Shown here piece after piece: positions 49,452 through 60,793 of a stretch of DNA of 64,000 bases. The notes beneath the pieces were generated by a model. The model saw only the letters and a list, made by a program, of their open reading frames with translations, was not told the origin of the DNA and made no database searches. The translations under genes and the position numbers were made by a program. Source of the stretch: Desulfurobacteriaceae bacterium (GTDB lineage Bacteria > Aquificota > Aquificia > Desulfurobacteriales > Desulfurobacteriaceae); NCBI GenBank assembly GCA_027068415.1, contig JAMOTD010000006.1, forward strand, positions 62,001 through 126,000. Reading direction: 5' to 3'. The number at the start of each line of letters is the position of its first letter. The stretch's first letter is position 1.

Positions 49452-50210
49452 CTAAGAGAGCTCCTTCATTGCGGCCTCGTGGCAGATGAAACACTCCATC
49501 TTGGTCTTCTGGGTTCCCTTAACGGAAGCGGGCTTAAAGCCGCCGAAGTGGTAGGCGTTAAGGAGCTCCACGGTCTTCGCAGCCACAGAGGCGGTTAACC
49601 TTGCGCACCTCTCAGAGCGCTCCTTACTGTTGTAGAGAATCGGCCTCTTGAGGGCTACAGAGGCAATTTTGCACCACCTCTGAACCGAGACGTGGCACAG
49701 GGGCGAGTGGGAGACGCTCTTGGGGAAGTTGGGAATGTCAACCTTGCCGCAAACCTTGGGTTGGTAGGTGGGGAGCTCGGCCTTCTGGTACCACTCAAAG
49801 AGAACGTCAATCATCGGCTTAAAGTCTTTACAGGTAAGGTTGAAGATTGCCGCCGCTCCGTTGAGAGTTCCGCAGACAGTTCCCCAGCCGGCAACTCCTC
49901 CGCCGCCGTACCAGAACATTAGAGAGGGAATCCCGAGGTAAGGCCCTCCTACCTTCTCCTTAAGGGTATCAATTATTGAGCTAAATACTCCGTAGCAGCA
50001 CTCGTGGTGGAAGTAGCCCTGATAGGCTCTGTCGGCTATCTCCTCAGGGTCAAGTTTAACGTAGGGTAGCGGAAGTTTAACCTCTTCAGTTTTTGAAGCA
50101 AGGGCGGGGAGGTTTCCGGTCAAAATCCCGGCAGTTATACCAACTCCGGCAAGAAAACCATTCTTTAAGAACTTCCTCCTCTCCATGGCACCTCCTTTAT
50201 TACCATTCAT
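49452..50210 (-). CDS. Split-Soret cytochrome c / C_GCAxxG_C_C family protein, exported
   Basis: Tat-like MERRKFLKNGFLAGVGITAG; CCYGVFSSI..., GGGGVAGWGTVCGTLNGAAA; single C-terminal CFICH haem motif. Confidence 0.8.
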   Translation of the reverse strand: MNGNKGGAMERRKFLKNGFLAGVGITAGILTGNLPALASKTEEVKLPLPYVKLDPEEIADRAYQGYFHHECCYGVFSSIIDTLKEKVGGPYLGIPSLMFWYGGGGVAGWGTVCGTLNGAAAIFNLTCKDFKPMIDVLFEWYQKAELPTYQPKVCGKVDIPNFPKSVSHSPLCHVSVQRWCKIASVALKRPILYNSKERSERCARLTASVAAKTVELLNAYHFGGFKPASVKGTQKTKMECFICHEAAMKELS

Positions 50211-50246
50211 TAGTGGTGAATTTACCGCCAGTATATCATTACTTCC

Positions 50247-50933
50247 ATGGAAAGGAACGAGGTTATTGGCCTTTTAAAAAAGTTCGGGCTCAATACTTAC
50301 GAGGCCAATGCTACATTTCCCTCCTTGAAACGGAAGGGGCAACGGCGCCGGAGGTTGCCAAGAGGTCGGGGGTTCCCCCCAGAGGGTTTACGACTCCCTC
50401 TCCTCCTTAGAGGAGAAAGGATTGGTTCAGGTTGTAAATAGGAAGCCGAAGCTCTACGTTCCCCTGTCTGTAAGGGAGGCCCCTACTCAACAGGCTCTAC
50501 CAGATAAAACTTGACTTTGAGAGGAGAGCTCCCTCAAAAGCCAAAGAGAAAACAGGTAGCGAAGAGGTCTTCACCGTTGAGGGGGAGAAAGCAGTAGTCT
50601 CAACGGCCGTAAGGTTAATCTCCTCGGCTGAAAAGAGCGTTAAGATAGCCGGTATCAGACCACTCTTTGCTTTCGGGTGCAGGGGGAACCTCGGGAAGTA
50701 GCTGAAAGAGGTGGGTAGAGCTCTTAGCAGTAGGAAAGTTTGATACCCCCTGCAAGGAGGAGATTAAGAGATTAGGGGGAAGGTACTTAGAGAGGGATGT
50801 TGAGTGTACTTACCTCCTGATAGTTGACGAGAGTAAGCTCCTCTACATCTACTCGGGAGACAGGGGAACCTTTACCGAGAGCAGAGGGGTTATAACGCCC
50901 ATCCCCTCCTACTTCAGGGAGCTCTCTACTTAG
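50247..50933 (+). pseudogene. Decayed TrmB-like transcriptional regulator
   Basis: Frame-jumping translation gives MERNEVIGLLKKFGLNTYEA / QCYISLLETEGATAPEVAKRSGVP / VYDSLSSLEEKGLVQVVNRKPKLYVPLSVREA / RLYQIKLDFERRAPSKAKEKTGSEEVFTVEGEKAVVSTAVRLISSAEKSVKIAGIRPL / ...RYLERDVECTYLLIVDESKLLYIYSGDRGTFTESRGVITPIPSYFRELST*. Confidence 0.8.
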
Positions 50934-51267
50934 CGGCGGGGGCCGGCTGGCTGTCAACCGTGTACCAGCTCTCCCTTACGTGGATAACCTTGCCGTCCTT
51001 GGTTTTAACGTCGTACTCGGTCTCAGCGTTAACGGTGTGCTGGTTAACCTGGTCGCTCCCCATAACGTAGCCGAGAATTCCACCTGCAACTGCCCCGTAG
51101 ATTGCCGCGTCTTTGGCAGAGGCCTTGTAGTGCTTGTGGGTTGCAGCCCCTATTGTCGCTCCGCCGAGGGCTCCGAGCATTGCAGCGTCGGTCTTTGAAA
51201 GCTGGGTTGAGGTACATCCGGAAACGAGGAGGGCAAGAAAGCTAAGTGTCAGAATTAACTTTTTCAT
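50926..51267 (-). CDS. Glycine-zipper lipoprotein
   Basis: MKKLILTLSFLALLVSGCTSTQ lipobox; MLGALGGATIGAATHKHY / AAIYGAVAGGILGYVMG glycine zippers. Start set at ATG 51267. Confidence 0.8.
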   Translation of the reverse strand: MKKLILTLSFLALLVSGCTSTQLSKTDAAMLGALGGATIGAATHKHYKASAKDAAIYGAVAGGILGYVMGSDQVNQHTVNAETEYDVKTKDGKVIHVRESWYTVDSQPAPAAK

Positions 51268-51577
51268 CGTACTTCTCCATAATTCGTTTATACTCGTCCA
51301 AAACCTTCCTCCTGATGTGGAGGTAGAGCTCCTTCTCAAGGGGATTGACGATTGGGACGAACTCACCGGTACGGCTCTTCTTTGAAGGCATCTGGATAAA
51401 GTAGCCTTTATTTGAATATATGATTTTTATGTCCCTGATTTCTAAAACGTCGTTAATCCTTACGGTCGCAACTGCCTTTATGTTCCCGCCGATTCCCGTC
51501 GTATCAAAGGGGTAAATCTTAACGTCGGTAACCTCAAGGTTCATTACAGGCAGTCTCTCAAGCTCCTTCCTGCTCAC
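51242..51577 (-). CDS. spoVG: SpoVG family protein
   Basis: MNLEVTDVKIYPFDTTGIGGNIKAVATVRINDVLEIRDIKIIYSNKGYFIQMPSKKSRTGEFVPIVNPL. Confidence 0.92.
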   Translation of the reverse strand: MSRKELERLPVMNLEVTDVKIYPFDTTGIGGNIKAVATVRINDVLEIRDIKIIYSNKGYFIQMPSKKSRTGEFVPIVNPLEKELYLHIRRKVLDEYKRIMEKYDEKVNSDT

Positions 51578-52005
51578 AGTAGAGAAACCCCCTGGCTAAT
51601 CTGTTCGTAAACGGGGCTACCCTGCTCCCGCCAGCGCTCCAGCCTTGTGGAGCTTATAACCTGAACCGGCAGGTAGACAGAGCTCCTCTCATAAACCTTC
51701 AAGGCCTCCTCCATAACGGCCTTCAGGTCCCTTGAAGAGTCGTCGGTTATTACAAAAACCTCAAGCCCCTCGTCAGAGAGAACGGCCTTAACGTCAATGG
51801 GAGAGAGCCTCCTCTTAATCCCCTCAACAAACTCCTTGAGAGCCCTCTTCTTCTCCTCCTTAACGCTTAAAGAGCTCCACCACGCCGGGAGCTCCTCCTT
51901 AACACCTTCAACAAAGACAACGACGGCCTCACACCCCTCGGGAGGAGAGCAGGGCTCAAGGGGAACGAAAACTCCGTTTTTAAAAACTGCTCTAACGGTT
52001 TTCAT
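51574..52005 (-). CDS. Hypothetical protein
   Basis: 143 aa; N-terminus MKTVRAVFKNGVFVPLEPC resembles the AF2212/DUF104-like antitoxin fold, the rest is unknown. Confidence 0.6.
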   Translation of the reverse strand: MKTVRAVFKNGVFVPLEPCSPPEGCEAVVVFVEGVKEELPAWWSSLSVKEEKKRALKEFVEGIKRRLSPIDVKAVLSDEGLEVFVITDDSSRDLKAVMEEALKVYERSSVYLPVQVISSTRLERWREQGSPVYEQISQGVSLL

Positions 52006-52058
52006 TTAACCACTCTGCTAACATATTTGTATAAGGAATTTATTTAGAGGAGGGAGAG

Positions 52059-52727
52059 ATGGCCATATTCAGGGATAGGCTTGAGGCGGGATATCGGCTC
52101 GCCGAAAGGATAAAGCTGCCGGAAAACAGCGTAATCTTCGCAATTCCCCGGGGAGGAGTTCCGGTAGGCTACGCCCTTGCAAAGAGCTTCAGAGTTCCCC
52201 TTGACATAGTAGTCGTCAGGAAACTTCCGATTCCCTGGAACCCCGAAGCGGGGTTCGGAGCAATAACCCTTGACGGAAAAGTGGTTCTCAACCCGGAGTT
52301 TGAGGGTTATCTCTCTCCCAAAACAGTTGAGGAGATTGCAAGGGTAGTTCATCAGGAGGTTTTAAGGAGGAACGAGGTTTACAGGGGAGGAAAGGGCTAC
52401 AGGGACTTAAAGGGGAAAATTGCCGTTGTTGTTGACGACGGCTTTGCCTCGGGCTACACGGCAATCGCCGCCGCAAACTTCCTAAGGAGGTTCTCTCCCG
52501 AAAGGCTCGTTGCGATAGCCCCTGTCTGCCCCGTCCACACGAGAGAGCTCCTTGAGAACTACTTTGACGGGGTTTACTGCCTCGTTGAGAGCAGGGAGCT
52601 CCCCTTTGCCGTAGCCTCCTTTTACGACGACTTCCACGACCTAAAGGACGAGGAGGTCATAAACTTAGTAGAAGAGCTAAAGAGGGAAGGGCTCTTTTTC
52701 CCGGAGGTAAGAAGTGAAAACGGTTGA
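52059..52727 (+). CDS. Phosphoribosyltransferase-family protein
   Basis: IFAIPRGGVPVGYALAKSFRVPLDIVVVRKLPIPWNPEAGFGAI; VVVDDGFASGYTAIAAANFLRR. Confidence 0.9.
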   Translation: MAIFRDRLEAGYRLAERIKLPENSVIFAIPRGGVPVGYALAKSFRVPLDIVVVRKLPIPWNPEAGFGAITLDGKVVLNPEFEGYLSPKTVEEIARVVHQEVLRRNEVYRGGKGYRDLKGKIAVVVDDGFASGYTAIAAANFLRRFSPERLVAIAPVCPVHTRELLENYFDGVYCLVESRELPFAVASFYDDFHDLKDEEVINLVEELKREGLFFPEVRSENG

Positions 52728-53094
52728 TATGCTAAACACTGCAAAGAGGGTAATTGAGAACGCCTACGCCCCCTACTCCAAGTTCAGGGTTGCGGCAGTC
52801 CTCTACGGCGAAGAGGGCCTCTTTACCGGAGTAAACGTTGAGAACGCATCCTACGGCCTGACGGTCTGTGCAGAGAGGGTTGCAGTCTTTAAGGCAATCT
52901 CGGAGGGGAAGAGGAAGTTTGAGAAGATGTTAATCTACACGCCGGGACAGCAGAGCCTACCCTATCCCTGCGGAGCCTGCAGGCAGGTATTGGCGGAGTT
53001 CTTCCCCGAGGACTTCACGGTCATAGTTGCAAACGACAGAGAGGAGGAGCAGTTTAACCTTGGGGAGCTCCTACCCTTCAACTTCAGACTTTAA
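52714..53094 (+). CDS. cdd: Cytidine deaminase
   Basis: APYSKFRVAAVLYGEEGLFTGVNVENASYGLTVCAERVAVFKAISEG; PCGACRQVLAEF. Confidence 0.95.
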   Translation: MKTVDMLNTAKRVIENAYAPYSKFRVAAVLYGEEGLFTGVNVENASYGLTVCAERVAVFKAISEGKRKFEKMLIYTPGQQSLPYPCGACRQVLAEFFPEDFTVIVANDREEEQFNLGELLPFNFRL

Positions 53095-53104
53095 AGGAGG
53101 GAAA

Positions 53105-54906
<1,802 letters not shown>

Positions 54907-55026
54907 TTATTATGAGGCGAGAAAATCCGGTGAGGTTAAAGATAACTTTAGAAGGAGCAAAGATTCTATCCTTATTTATTACCTACCGAAATTCAGCCGG
55001 CGGAATAACAGCTGTAATTAAAAACT

Positions 55027-56286
55027 TCAGCGACTCTTTACGAATGTCTCGTAGAAGACTTTTGTATTGTGAAAGCCGCGGCGTTTGTTTCGGTTTGAGC
55101 CCCTGAAGATAACGACGTCTATTCCCAGCTGACGGCAGACCGGACAGGAGCACTCCTTCCAAATTTTGCTCTTTAGGAGGGAGAGGTAGAGCTCCGCGTA
55201 CTTTTCCTCCTTAAACTCCTCCCTGTAAAAGAGCTTATCGTAGGCTATTACCTCTTCGACCAAGGCCTCAACTTCTCTCAGGCTTCCCCTGTCGTAATCC
55301 CTCAAGCCTTTTAAAATTTTCTCTTCTCTCTCTTTAAGGCCAGAGTGCTCACCCTTTAACCTCTTTCTGAGCCTCGGATTTGAGGAGTCGGGAACTCTAA
55401 TAGAGGCGTACCACTTCCGGTCAACCCCGAGATAGTTCTCCTTTGCCTTGAGCCAAGCCTTTCTAAAGTAAGAAGCACTGTCAAAGCTGAAGATTCCGCA
55501 GGAGGCCATCTTGGGTAGGAGCTCCTCCCTTAAAACGCCCAAAAGGTGAACCTTTATACCCGAGAGGTCTATCTCCCTGTAGAGGGCCTCAAGGAGCCGG
55601 CCTATGAACTCTGTCGGTCGAGGGACGAGCCCGCCGAGGGCAACAAACCTGTAGCCCATCTTTACAAGCTTCTTAACGCTGTCAACGTAGGTCTCAACCG
55701 AGTAGCCCTGAGCCGCACCTACGGGGGTAAATGGAGCTCCCATGCTCTCTTTCAGAAACCTCTCGGCGTTCTTAAGGCTCAGCTGACGCCTCCCCTCAAG
55801 CTCCTCTTCCGAAAGGAGGAGCTTTACTTTTCCCCCTTTAACAGGTTTAACATCTTTGAACTTGAACTTCTCGGCATCCTCCTCTTTTACCGTAATTGTT
55901 TCGGCACAGATGTGGTCAACCGAGATTCCGTAGTCAAAGCCAAGCTTAGAGTAGAGCTCAACTGCGTGGGGAACTTCCATCTGAGGCTCTTTGCTTGAAA
56001 CGTAGGTAAAGGCTCCGCAGTCTCCCAGAACGGGAAAGGATGAGGGGAGTTTTAAGTATTCCTTTATGTTTTTGTAGCCCCTTATCGTCGGCCTTCCGTT
56101 AACCCTTATGAGCCTCAGCTTGAGCTCAAAGACGCCGAGGCTTACCAGAATTCCGTCGTAGGGGGGAGGGGTGAAAATCTCGTGGGCGAAGAGGGCGTTC
56201 TTAAAGCCGCCGCTACCGTAGGTATCCTTAATCGGGTCAAAGTCCCTGTGAACCCAGTCTTCCCAGTAGGGCATAAAGTACTTCAA
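55027..56286 (-). CDS. DpdA-like TGT-fold transglycosylase (putative 7-deazaguanine insertion into DNA)
   Basis: VLGDCGAFTYV and FSFDSASYFRKAW parallel the two TGT catalytic Asp motifs; FVALGGLVPRP; C-terminal CSCPVCRQLGIDVVIFRGSNRNKRRGFHN zinc site. Confidence 0.85.
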   Translation of the reverse strand: MKYFMPYWEDWVHRDFDPIKDTYGSGGFKNALFAHEIFTPPPYDGILVSLGVFELKLRLIRVNGRPTIRGYKNIKEYLKLPSSFPVLGDCGAFTYVSSKEPQMEVPHAVELYSKLGFDYGISVDHICAETITVKEEDAEKFKFKDVKPVKGGKVKLLLSEEELEGRRQLSLKNAERFLKESMGAPFTPVGAAQGYSVETYVDSVKKLVKMGYRFVALGGLVPRPTEFIGRLLEALYREIDLSGIKVHLLGVLREELLPKMASCGIFSFDSASYFRKAWLKAKENYLGVDRKWYASIRVPDSSNPRLRKRLKGEHSGLKEREEKILKGLRDYDRGSLREVEALVEEVIAYDKLFYREEFKEEKYAELYLSLLKSKIWKECSCPVCRQLGIDVVIFRGSNRNKRRGFHNTKVFYETFVKSR

Positions 56287-56322
56287 GCCGTTCTCCGGGA
56301 AAAAAGTGTGAAGGTAATTATC

Positions 56323-57228
56323 TCAAAGGGAGAGGAACTTGGGGCAGTCAAATCGGAAATCGCAGGCAAGGCAGGTTTTCTTATCAATTTGAGAGGGGAG
56401 CTCCCACCTCCCACTCTCCTTGGACTTCTCAATCTCACGGACGATTTCGGAGAACTCCCTTATAAACCCCTCAACCTCCTTAACGGTCTTTTCGTCGGTA
56501 AAGTCTATCTCGTAAACGGCCCTTGAGAGCTTCTCCTTCAAACTTTCCCCTTTTAAGAGCTCATTCATAAAGAGCAAAACTGCTCTCCTCGGGTAGCAGC
56601 CGTTCCTCTCTTTAAAGAGGTAGCCGTAAACGAACATCTGCTTGGTGTAGATTTCTATCTTCTTCCTGCCCAGGGGGGTTGAGGGCTCGGGTCTCTCCAT
56701 TCCCTTGTAGTCCCAGATTTCAAACTCCCCGCCCTCAACTTTCAGGGCGTCAACAATTCCGTAGAGGATAAAGTGGGGGAGCTCCTTTATCAGCCTGAGC
56801 TCGGCCTCCTCAATTTTGGGGATAAAGTCCCCTGCCAGAAGGCGGCAGAACTCCTTCAAAAGGGCTATTACCCTCTCCCTTACCTGAGGGGAGGAGGGCC
56901 TTACCCCTTCGGCCTCCATGGCGCTCTCAACCTTCCTAAAGAGCTCCTCAACGTCATCCTCACCTATAACCCTCTTATCAACCCTATAGACGGTGTGAGC
57001 CCTCTTTAAGAAGCGGTGAATTACGCTACCGTACCACTCCTGAGTAGGGTTTGAGGGAGCAAAGCCGTAGAAGCGGTAAAGCCCGTACTGACGGGGACAC
57101 ATTGAGTAGGAGATTATGTCGCCGGTAATCGTGTACCTCTCCTTTATCTTCTCCTTTTTACCGGAGAGCTTTTTCCCTATTCTTTTGCTGAACCTCTCTA
57201 ACCTCTCAGCTATCTCCTGAGCTCTCAC
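56323..57228 (-). CDS. PD-(D/E)XK nuclease, Cas4/AddB-C-like with Fe-S cysteines
   Basis: YSMCPRQYGLYRFYGF; YGIVDALKV...FEIWDYKGM; QMFVYGYLF; KKTCLACDFRFDCPKF. GTG 57228 proposed as start; the ORF is open to 57330. Confidence 0.82.
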   Translation of the reverse strand: MRAQEIAERLERFSKRIGKKLSGKKEKIKERYTITGDIISYSMCPRQYGLYRFYGFAPSNPTQEWYGSVIHRFLKRAHTVYRVDKRVIGEDDVEELFRKVESAMEAEGVRPSSPQVRERVIALLKEFCRLLAGDFIPKIEEAELRLIKELPHFILYGIVDALKVEGGEFEIWDYKGMERPEPSTPLGRKKIEIYTKQMFVYGYLFKERNGCYPRRAVLLFMNELLKGESLKEKLSRAVYEIDFTDEKTVKEVEGFIREFSEIVREIEKSKESGRWELPSQIDKKTCLACDFRFDCPKFLSL

Positions 57229-59452
57229 TCTCAACCTTCCTCTTAAAGGAGTTTTTAAACTTCTGCAGTTTGGCGGGGTCAAAGCCCGGAAAGGCGGCCG
57301 TTTTCCAGGGCCTATTTTCGTCGTTCTCAATTCCCTCTCCGGTCAGTATTATCAGGGCGTAGATAGCCCGGGAGTAGGCAACGAAGAAGCGCTTAACGGC
57401 CTCAACGGCACTCCTCTCCCAGGAGTTCCCCACCCTGTAGGGCAGGTACTCCTTAAAGAGCTCCTCAAGCTTTGAGAGCCTGAAGTCGGCCGAGAGGCCG
57501 TCAACCTCCCCTACGAAAACTATCGGGAACTCAAGGCCTTTGGACTGGTGAATTGTCATCAGGGGGAAGTAGCCGGAGGGGACTTGGGGGAGCTCCTCTT
57601 GGTCAACCTCGCCTCCGAGTAGGAGAGGAAGGAAGGAGCGGTAGAACTCGCAGAAGCTCTGAAGCCTGACCGCCGTTAACCTAAGCCATCTCTCCCTCTC
57701 CTCTCCGTTCAAGTCCTCCGGCTCTCCAACCTTAATTCCCAGCTTCCTGCAGAGCTCGGCAACTTTAGCCGGGAGCTCCTGCCAGCCGTCAACCTCCTTC
57801 CTTGAAAGGGCTTCAACCGAAAAGAGGAGCTGGCTGAGCCTTGCCAAATTAAACCTCTCAATCTCCCCCTTTACCTTCAGGTGGGGAATCAGCCTGTAGA
57901 AGACCTCAAGGAGGGAGATTTCACCCCTCTCAACCTCGCCCTTAAGTGCAGAGATAAGCTCTGCAGGGAAGGTTTCGGCAGCCCTCTTCCAAGGTTCAAG
58001 CTCCTTTAAGAGCTCCCCGCCGGTGTCGGAGGGAGGAGGGATAACCTTTAAAAGAGCCCCCACGGTTCTGTAAACCTCCTCCCTTTCCTTAAAGGCCTTT
58101 GAGCGGGGGTTATAAACCCCTATACCGGCAGGCTCAAAAACCTTCCTTATAAAGGCCGCAAGAGTCTTCTCTCCGCTAAAGCTCCTCTCTCTGGTACTGG
58201 GAAGGAGGAGAACGGCATCGGAGTAATCCTCAATTACTCCTCTTTCTTTTAAGGCCTTTAAGAGCTCAAAGGTAAAGCGGGCAAGGGAGCTCCTGTCTCC
58301 TTTAACTTCAAATACGGCTCCTCCCAACTCAGGGTAGGAGTCTATTCCCGAGAACCAGAGGACTTTCTTGTCGGTTGAGAGGGAGCTCCAGACCTTCTCA
58401 AACTTCCCGTAGCTCCTGTGCTTCTTCATAAAGTAGTTGATAAAGGCGACTATTGACTTATCGGAGCGGTAGTTTTCAAGGAGCTTCACCTTCTCCGGCT
58501 TTACACCAAGCTCCTTTTCACACCTACTTTCAAAGTCTATGAAACACTCAACAACGGCACCCCTGAAACGGTAGAGGGACTGGTAGTCGTCTCCTACAAC
58601 GGTAAGGTTTTTGCTCCTGCGGGCAAGGGCGAAGTAGATTTTCTCGTCCAGAGGGTTTGTATCCTGATATTCGTCAACTAAAACGGCTTTTATTCCAGGA
58701 AAGTAGTCGGTTCCGTCCCCCCTTAAAAAGAGACATCCCTCATCCTCCTGTAAAAACCGAAAGAACATCCTCTCAAGGAGGGCGTGGTCAAGAAACGATT
58801 TCTCCTTAATGAGGTTGAGGTACTTCTCGTAGAGCTCCCCCGCATCCCTTACCGCCGCTTTCGTGCTCCTCTTCAGTCTTTTGTGGGAAACTAAATTCTG
58901 AGTGAGGAAGTCAAAGAGGAAGGAAAGGAGGGAGAGTCTATCAAGGGAAGTCTGCTCCCTCTCCCCCTTAAACTCACCAAAAAAGGCCCCTCTGCCTTCC
59001 TCAATCTCCTGACGGAATTCCCTGTAGATGAAGAGCTCCCTCTCAAACTCCCCCACCAGCCTGTACCTGCCGTACCTATCGTAGTGGAACTCGTCCATAA
59101 CCCTTGCGACCAAGGAGTGGAGGGTTCCGCAGTAGAGCTCGTAGGGCTCTAAGGGGAGCTCGGAGAAGATTTCCCGAAGTTTCCCCGCGTACGAAACGAT
59201 TCTGGTTAAAAGCTCGTTTGCCGCCTTCCTCGTAAAGGAAACGAGAAAGATAGACTTGGCGGGAAAACCCTTAACGGCCATAAAGTAGAGAGCCCTCAAA
59301 ACCAGAACTTCAGTCTTCCCCGAGCCGGGGCCTGCAACGACCTTCAAGGGCTTTTCTGGAAAGGAGATTGCCCTCTTCTGGCTCTCGTTTAACCTCTTTC
59401 CCGAAATCTCCTCAACGGCAGAAAAGAACTCCTCTCTACTCAGAAGGCTCAA
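57206..59452 (-). CDS. UvrD/Rep-family (SF1A) DNA helicase
   Basis: LNESQKRAISFPEKPLKVVAGPGSGKTEVLVLRAL; VDEYQDTNPLDEKIYFAL; VVGDDYQSLYRFRGA; MTIHQSKGLEFPIVFVGEVDG. Confidence 0.93.
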   Translation of the reverse strand: MSLLSREEFFSAVEEISGKRLNESQKRAISFPEKPLKVVAGPGSGKTEVLVLRALYFMAVKGFPAKSIFLVSFTRKAANELLTRIVSYAGKLREIFSELPLEPYELYCGTLHSLVARVMDEFHYDRYGRYRLVGEFERELFIYREFRQEIEEGRGAFFGEFKGEREQTSLDRLSLLSFLFDFLTQNLVSHKRLKRSTKAAVRDAGELYEKYLNLIKEKSFLDHALLERMFFRFLQEDEGCLFLRGDGTDYFPGIKAVLVDEYQDTNPLDEKIYFALARRSKNLTVVGDDYQSLYRFRGAVVECFIDFESRCEKELGVKPEKVKLLENYRSDKSIVAFINYFMKKHRSYGKFEKVWSSLSTDKKVLWFSGIDSYPELGGAVFEVKGDRSSLARFTFELLKALKERGVIEDYSDAVLLLPSTRERSFSGEKTLAAFIRKVFEPAGIGVYNPRSKAFKEREEVYRTVGALLKVIPPPSDTGGELLKELEPWKRAAETFPAELISALKGEVERGEISLLEVFYRLIPHLKVKGEIERFNLARLSQLLFSVEALSRKEVDGWQELPAKVAELCRKLGIKVGEPEDLNGEERERWLRLTAVRLQSFCEFYRSFLPLLLGGEVDQEELPQVPSGYFPLMTIHQSKGLEFPIVFVGEVDGLSADFRLSKLEELFKEYLPYRVGNSWERSAVEAVKRFFVAYSRAIYALIILTGEGIENDENRPWKTAAFPGFDPAKLQKFKNSFKRKVESESSGDS

Positions 59453-59888
59453 ATCCGGCCTCCCTCAGCTTTTCTAAGAGCTCCTTAATTCCTCCCATAT
59501 TTCCCGTGCCGAAGGAGAGGAACTCAACCCCCGCCTCTTCTGAGGCCTCCTTCAAACACTCGTAGTACTCCCTTCTCGCCCCTCCCCTAAAGTAAACAAC
59601 GGCGTCAAACTCTTTTAAAACCTTTACTACCTGCTCTTTTAACTCCCTGCACCTCTTCCTATCCATTACGGCCTCGTAGGGCTCAATAATTTCGTCGCCC
59701 CCTACAAGGCCGTACTTTGCACTTAAGATGAAAAAGGGGACTCCGAGCTCCTTAGAGCGCCTGTAGAGGTGCCTTATTCTCGCGCTTTTATAGAGTTTAC
59801 CTGCGGCGGTGGGTTTCTCCTCTTTCTTCCCTCCGCAGGCGGTTATAAGGGCTACTTTCCTGCCCAAACCTCCCCCCTGAATCGGCAC
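59436..59888 (-). CDS. DUF6884-like protein
   Basis: VALITACGGKKEEKPTAAGKLYKSARIRHLYRRSKELGVPFFILSAKYGLVGGDEIIEPYE, matching the remembered CxxKK / A.LY / ILSAKYGL / PY pattern. Confidence 0.7.
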   Translation of the reverse strand: MPIQGGGLGRKVALITACGGKKEEKPTAAGKLYKSARIRHLYRRSKELGVPFFILSAKYGLVGGDEIIEPYEAVMDRKRCRELKEQVVKVLKEFDAVVYFRGGARREYYECLKEASEEAGVEFLSFGTGNMGGIKELLEKLREAGFEPSE

Positions 59889-60793
59889 TTCGCTCCCTGA
59901 CGGGTATCCCTCCTCTCAAACTCTCTCCTGATGGCCTCAATTACCTTCGGCTTTTCCCTCTGGGTGCACCAGGAGGGGCCGACGAGGAGTTCTGGCGGGG
60001 CCTCACCTGTAATCCTCTGAATTACTGTCTTTTCCGGAAGCCTCTCAATAAAGTCAACAACGAGCTTTGCGTACTCTTCAAGCTCAAGGAGTTTAAAGGG
60101 CTTTTCCTGGTAGATTTCGGCAAGTTTCGTTCCCCTTATAACGTGGAGGGGGTGAATTTTTACGCCGTCAAGCCTTAAAGAGGCTATAAAGTCGGCAGTC
60201 TCCAGCATGTCTTCGTAGTCTTCAGTCGGAAGGCCCAAAATCGTGTGGGCGCAGAGGTTTATCTTGGGAAATTTCCTAACTCTCAAAACCGCGTCAATAA
60301 AGTCCGAAACCCCGTGCCCCCTGTTCATAAACCTTAAGCTCTTAAAGTGGGAGCTCTCAAGCCCAAGCTCAAGCCAGACCAGGTAGTCGGAGGTGTAGGA
60401 GTTTAGGAGCTCCAGAACCTCGTCGGGAACGCAGTCAGGACGGGTTCCCACTATCAGGCCGACAACCTCCTTAAACTCTCTAATAGCGTCGTAAATGGGC
60501 TTTAAGACTTCAGGCGGAGCGTAGGTGTTGGTGTAAGCCTGAAAGTAAACGAGGAACTTCTCGGCCCCGTAGCGGCGGCGGACCCTCTCCATACCCTCCC
60601 TAATCTGCTCCCTAACGGAGAGAGCCCTCTTCTCGGGCCGGTACTCAGAGCCCGAGTAGCAGTAGATACACCCGCCCCTTCCCTTCGTTCCGTCTCTGTT
60701 GGGGCAGGTGAACCCGGCGTCAACCGTTATCCTGAAAACCTTTTCTCCGAAAGTCTCCCTGAGGTACTTTGAGTAGGAGTAGTACCTCTCCAC
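59852..60793 (-). CDS. Radical SAM protein, TIGR01212/YhcC-like
   Basis: YYSYSKYLRETFGEKVFRITVDAGFTCPNRDGTKGRGGCIYC; YFQAYTNTYAP; GTRPDCVPDEVLELL; LGLESSH. Confidence 0.9.
   Translation of the reverse strand: MERYYSYSKYLRETFGEKVFRITVDAGFTCPNRDGTKGRGGCIYCYSGSEYRPEKRALSVREQIREGMERVRRRYGAEKFLVYFQAYTNTYAPPEVLKPIYDAIREFKEVVGLIVGTRPDCVPDEVLELLNSYTSDYLVWLELGLESSHFKSLRFMNRGHGVSDFIDAVLRVRKFPKINLCAHTILGLPTEDYEDMLETADFIASLRLDGVKIHPLHVIRGTKLAEIYQEKPFKLLELEEYAKLVVDFIERLPEKTVIQRITGEAPPELLVGPSWCTQREKPKVIEAIRREFERRDTRQGAKCRFRGEVWAGK

Noticed and set aside
51574-52005. DUF104-like N-terminus as an antitoxin of a toxin-antitoxin pair
   Set aside because: No partner PIN or other toxin gene adjacent; the neighbour is spoVG, and the C-terminal two thirds do not fit.
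54912-55106. 64-aa + ORF between tgt and the DpdA-like gene
   Set aside because: Overlaps the DpdA 3' end by about 80 nt; no recognisable domain; probably chance.
59852-60793. Radical SAM protein as QueE (CDG synthase)
   Set aside because: N-terminus and CPNRDGTKGRGGCIYC motif match the TIGR01212/YhcC type, not QueE.
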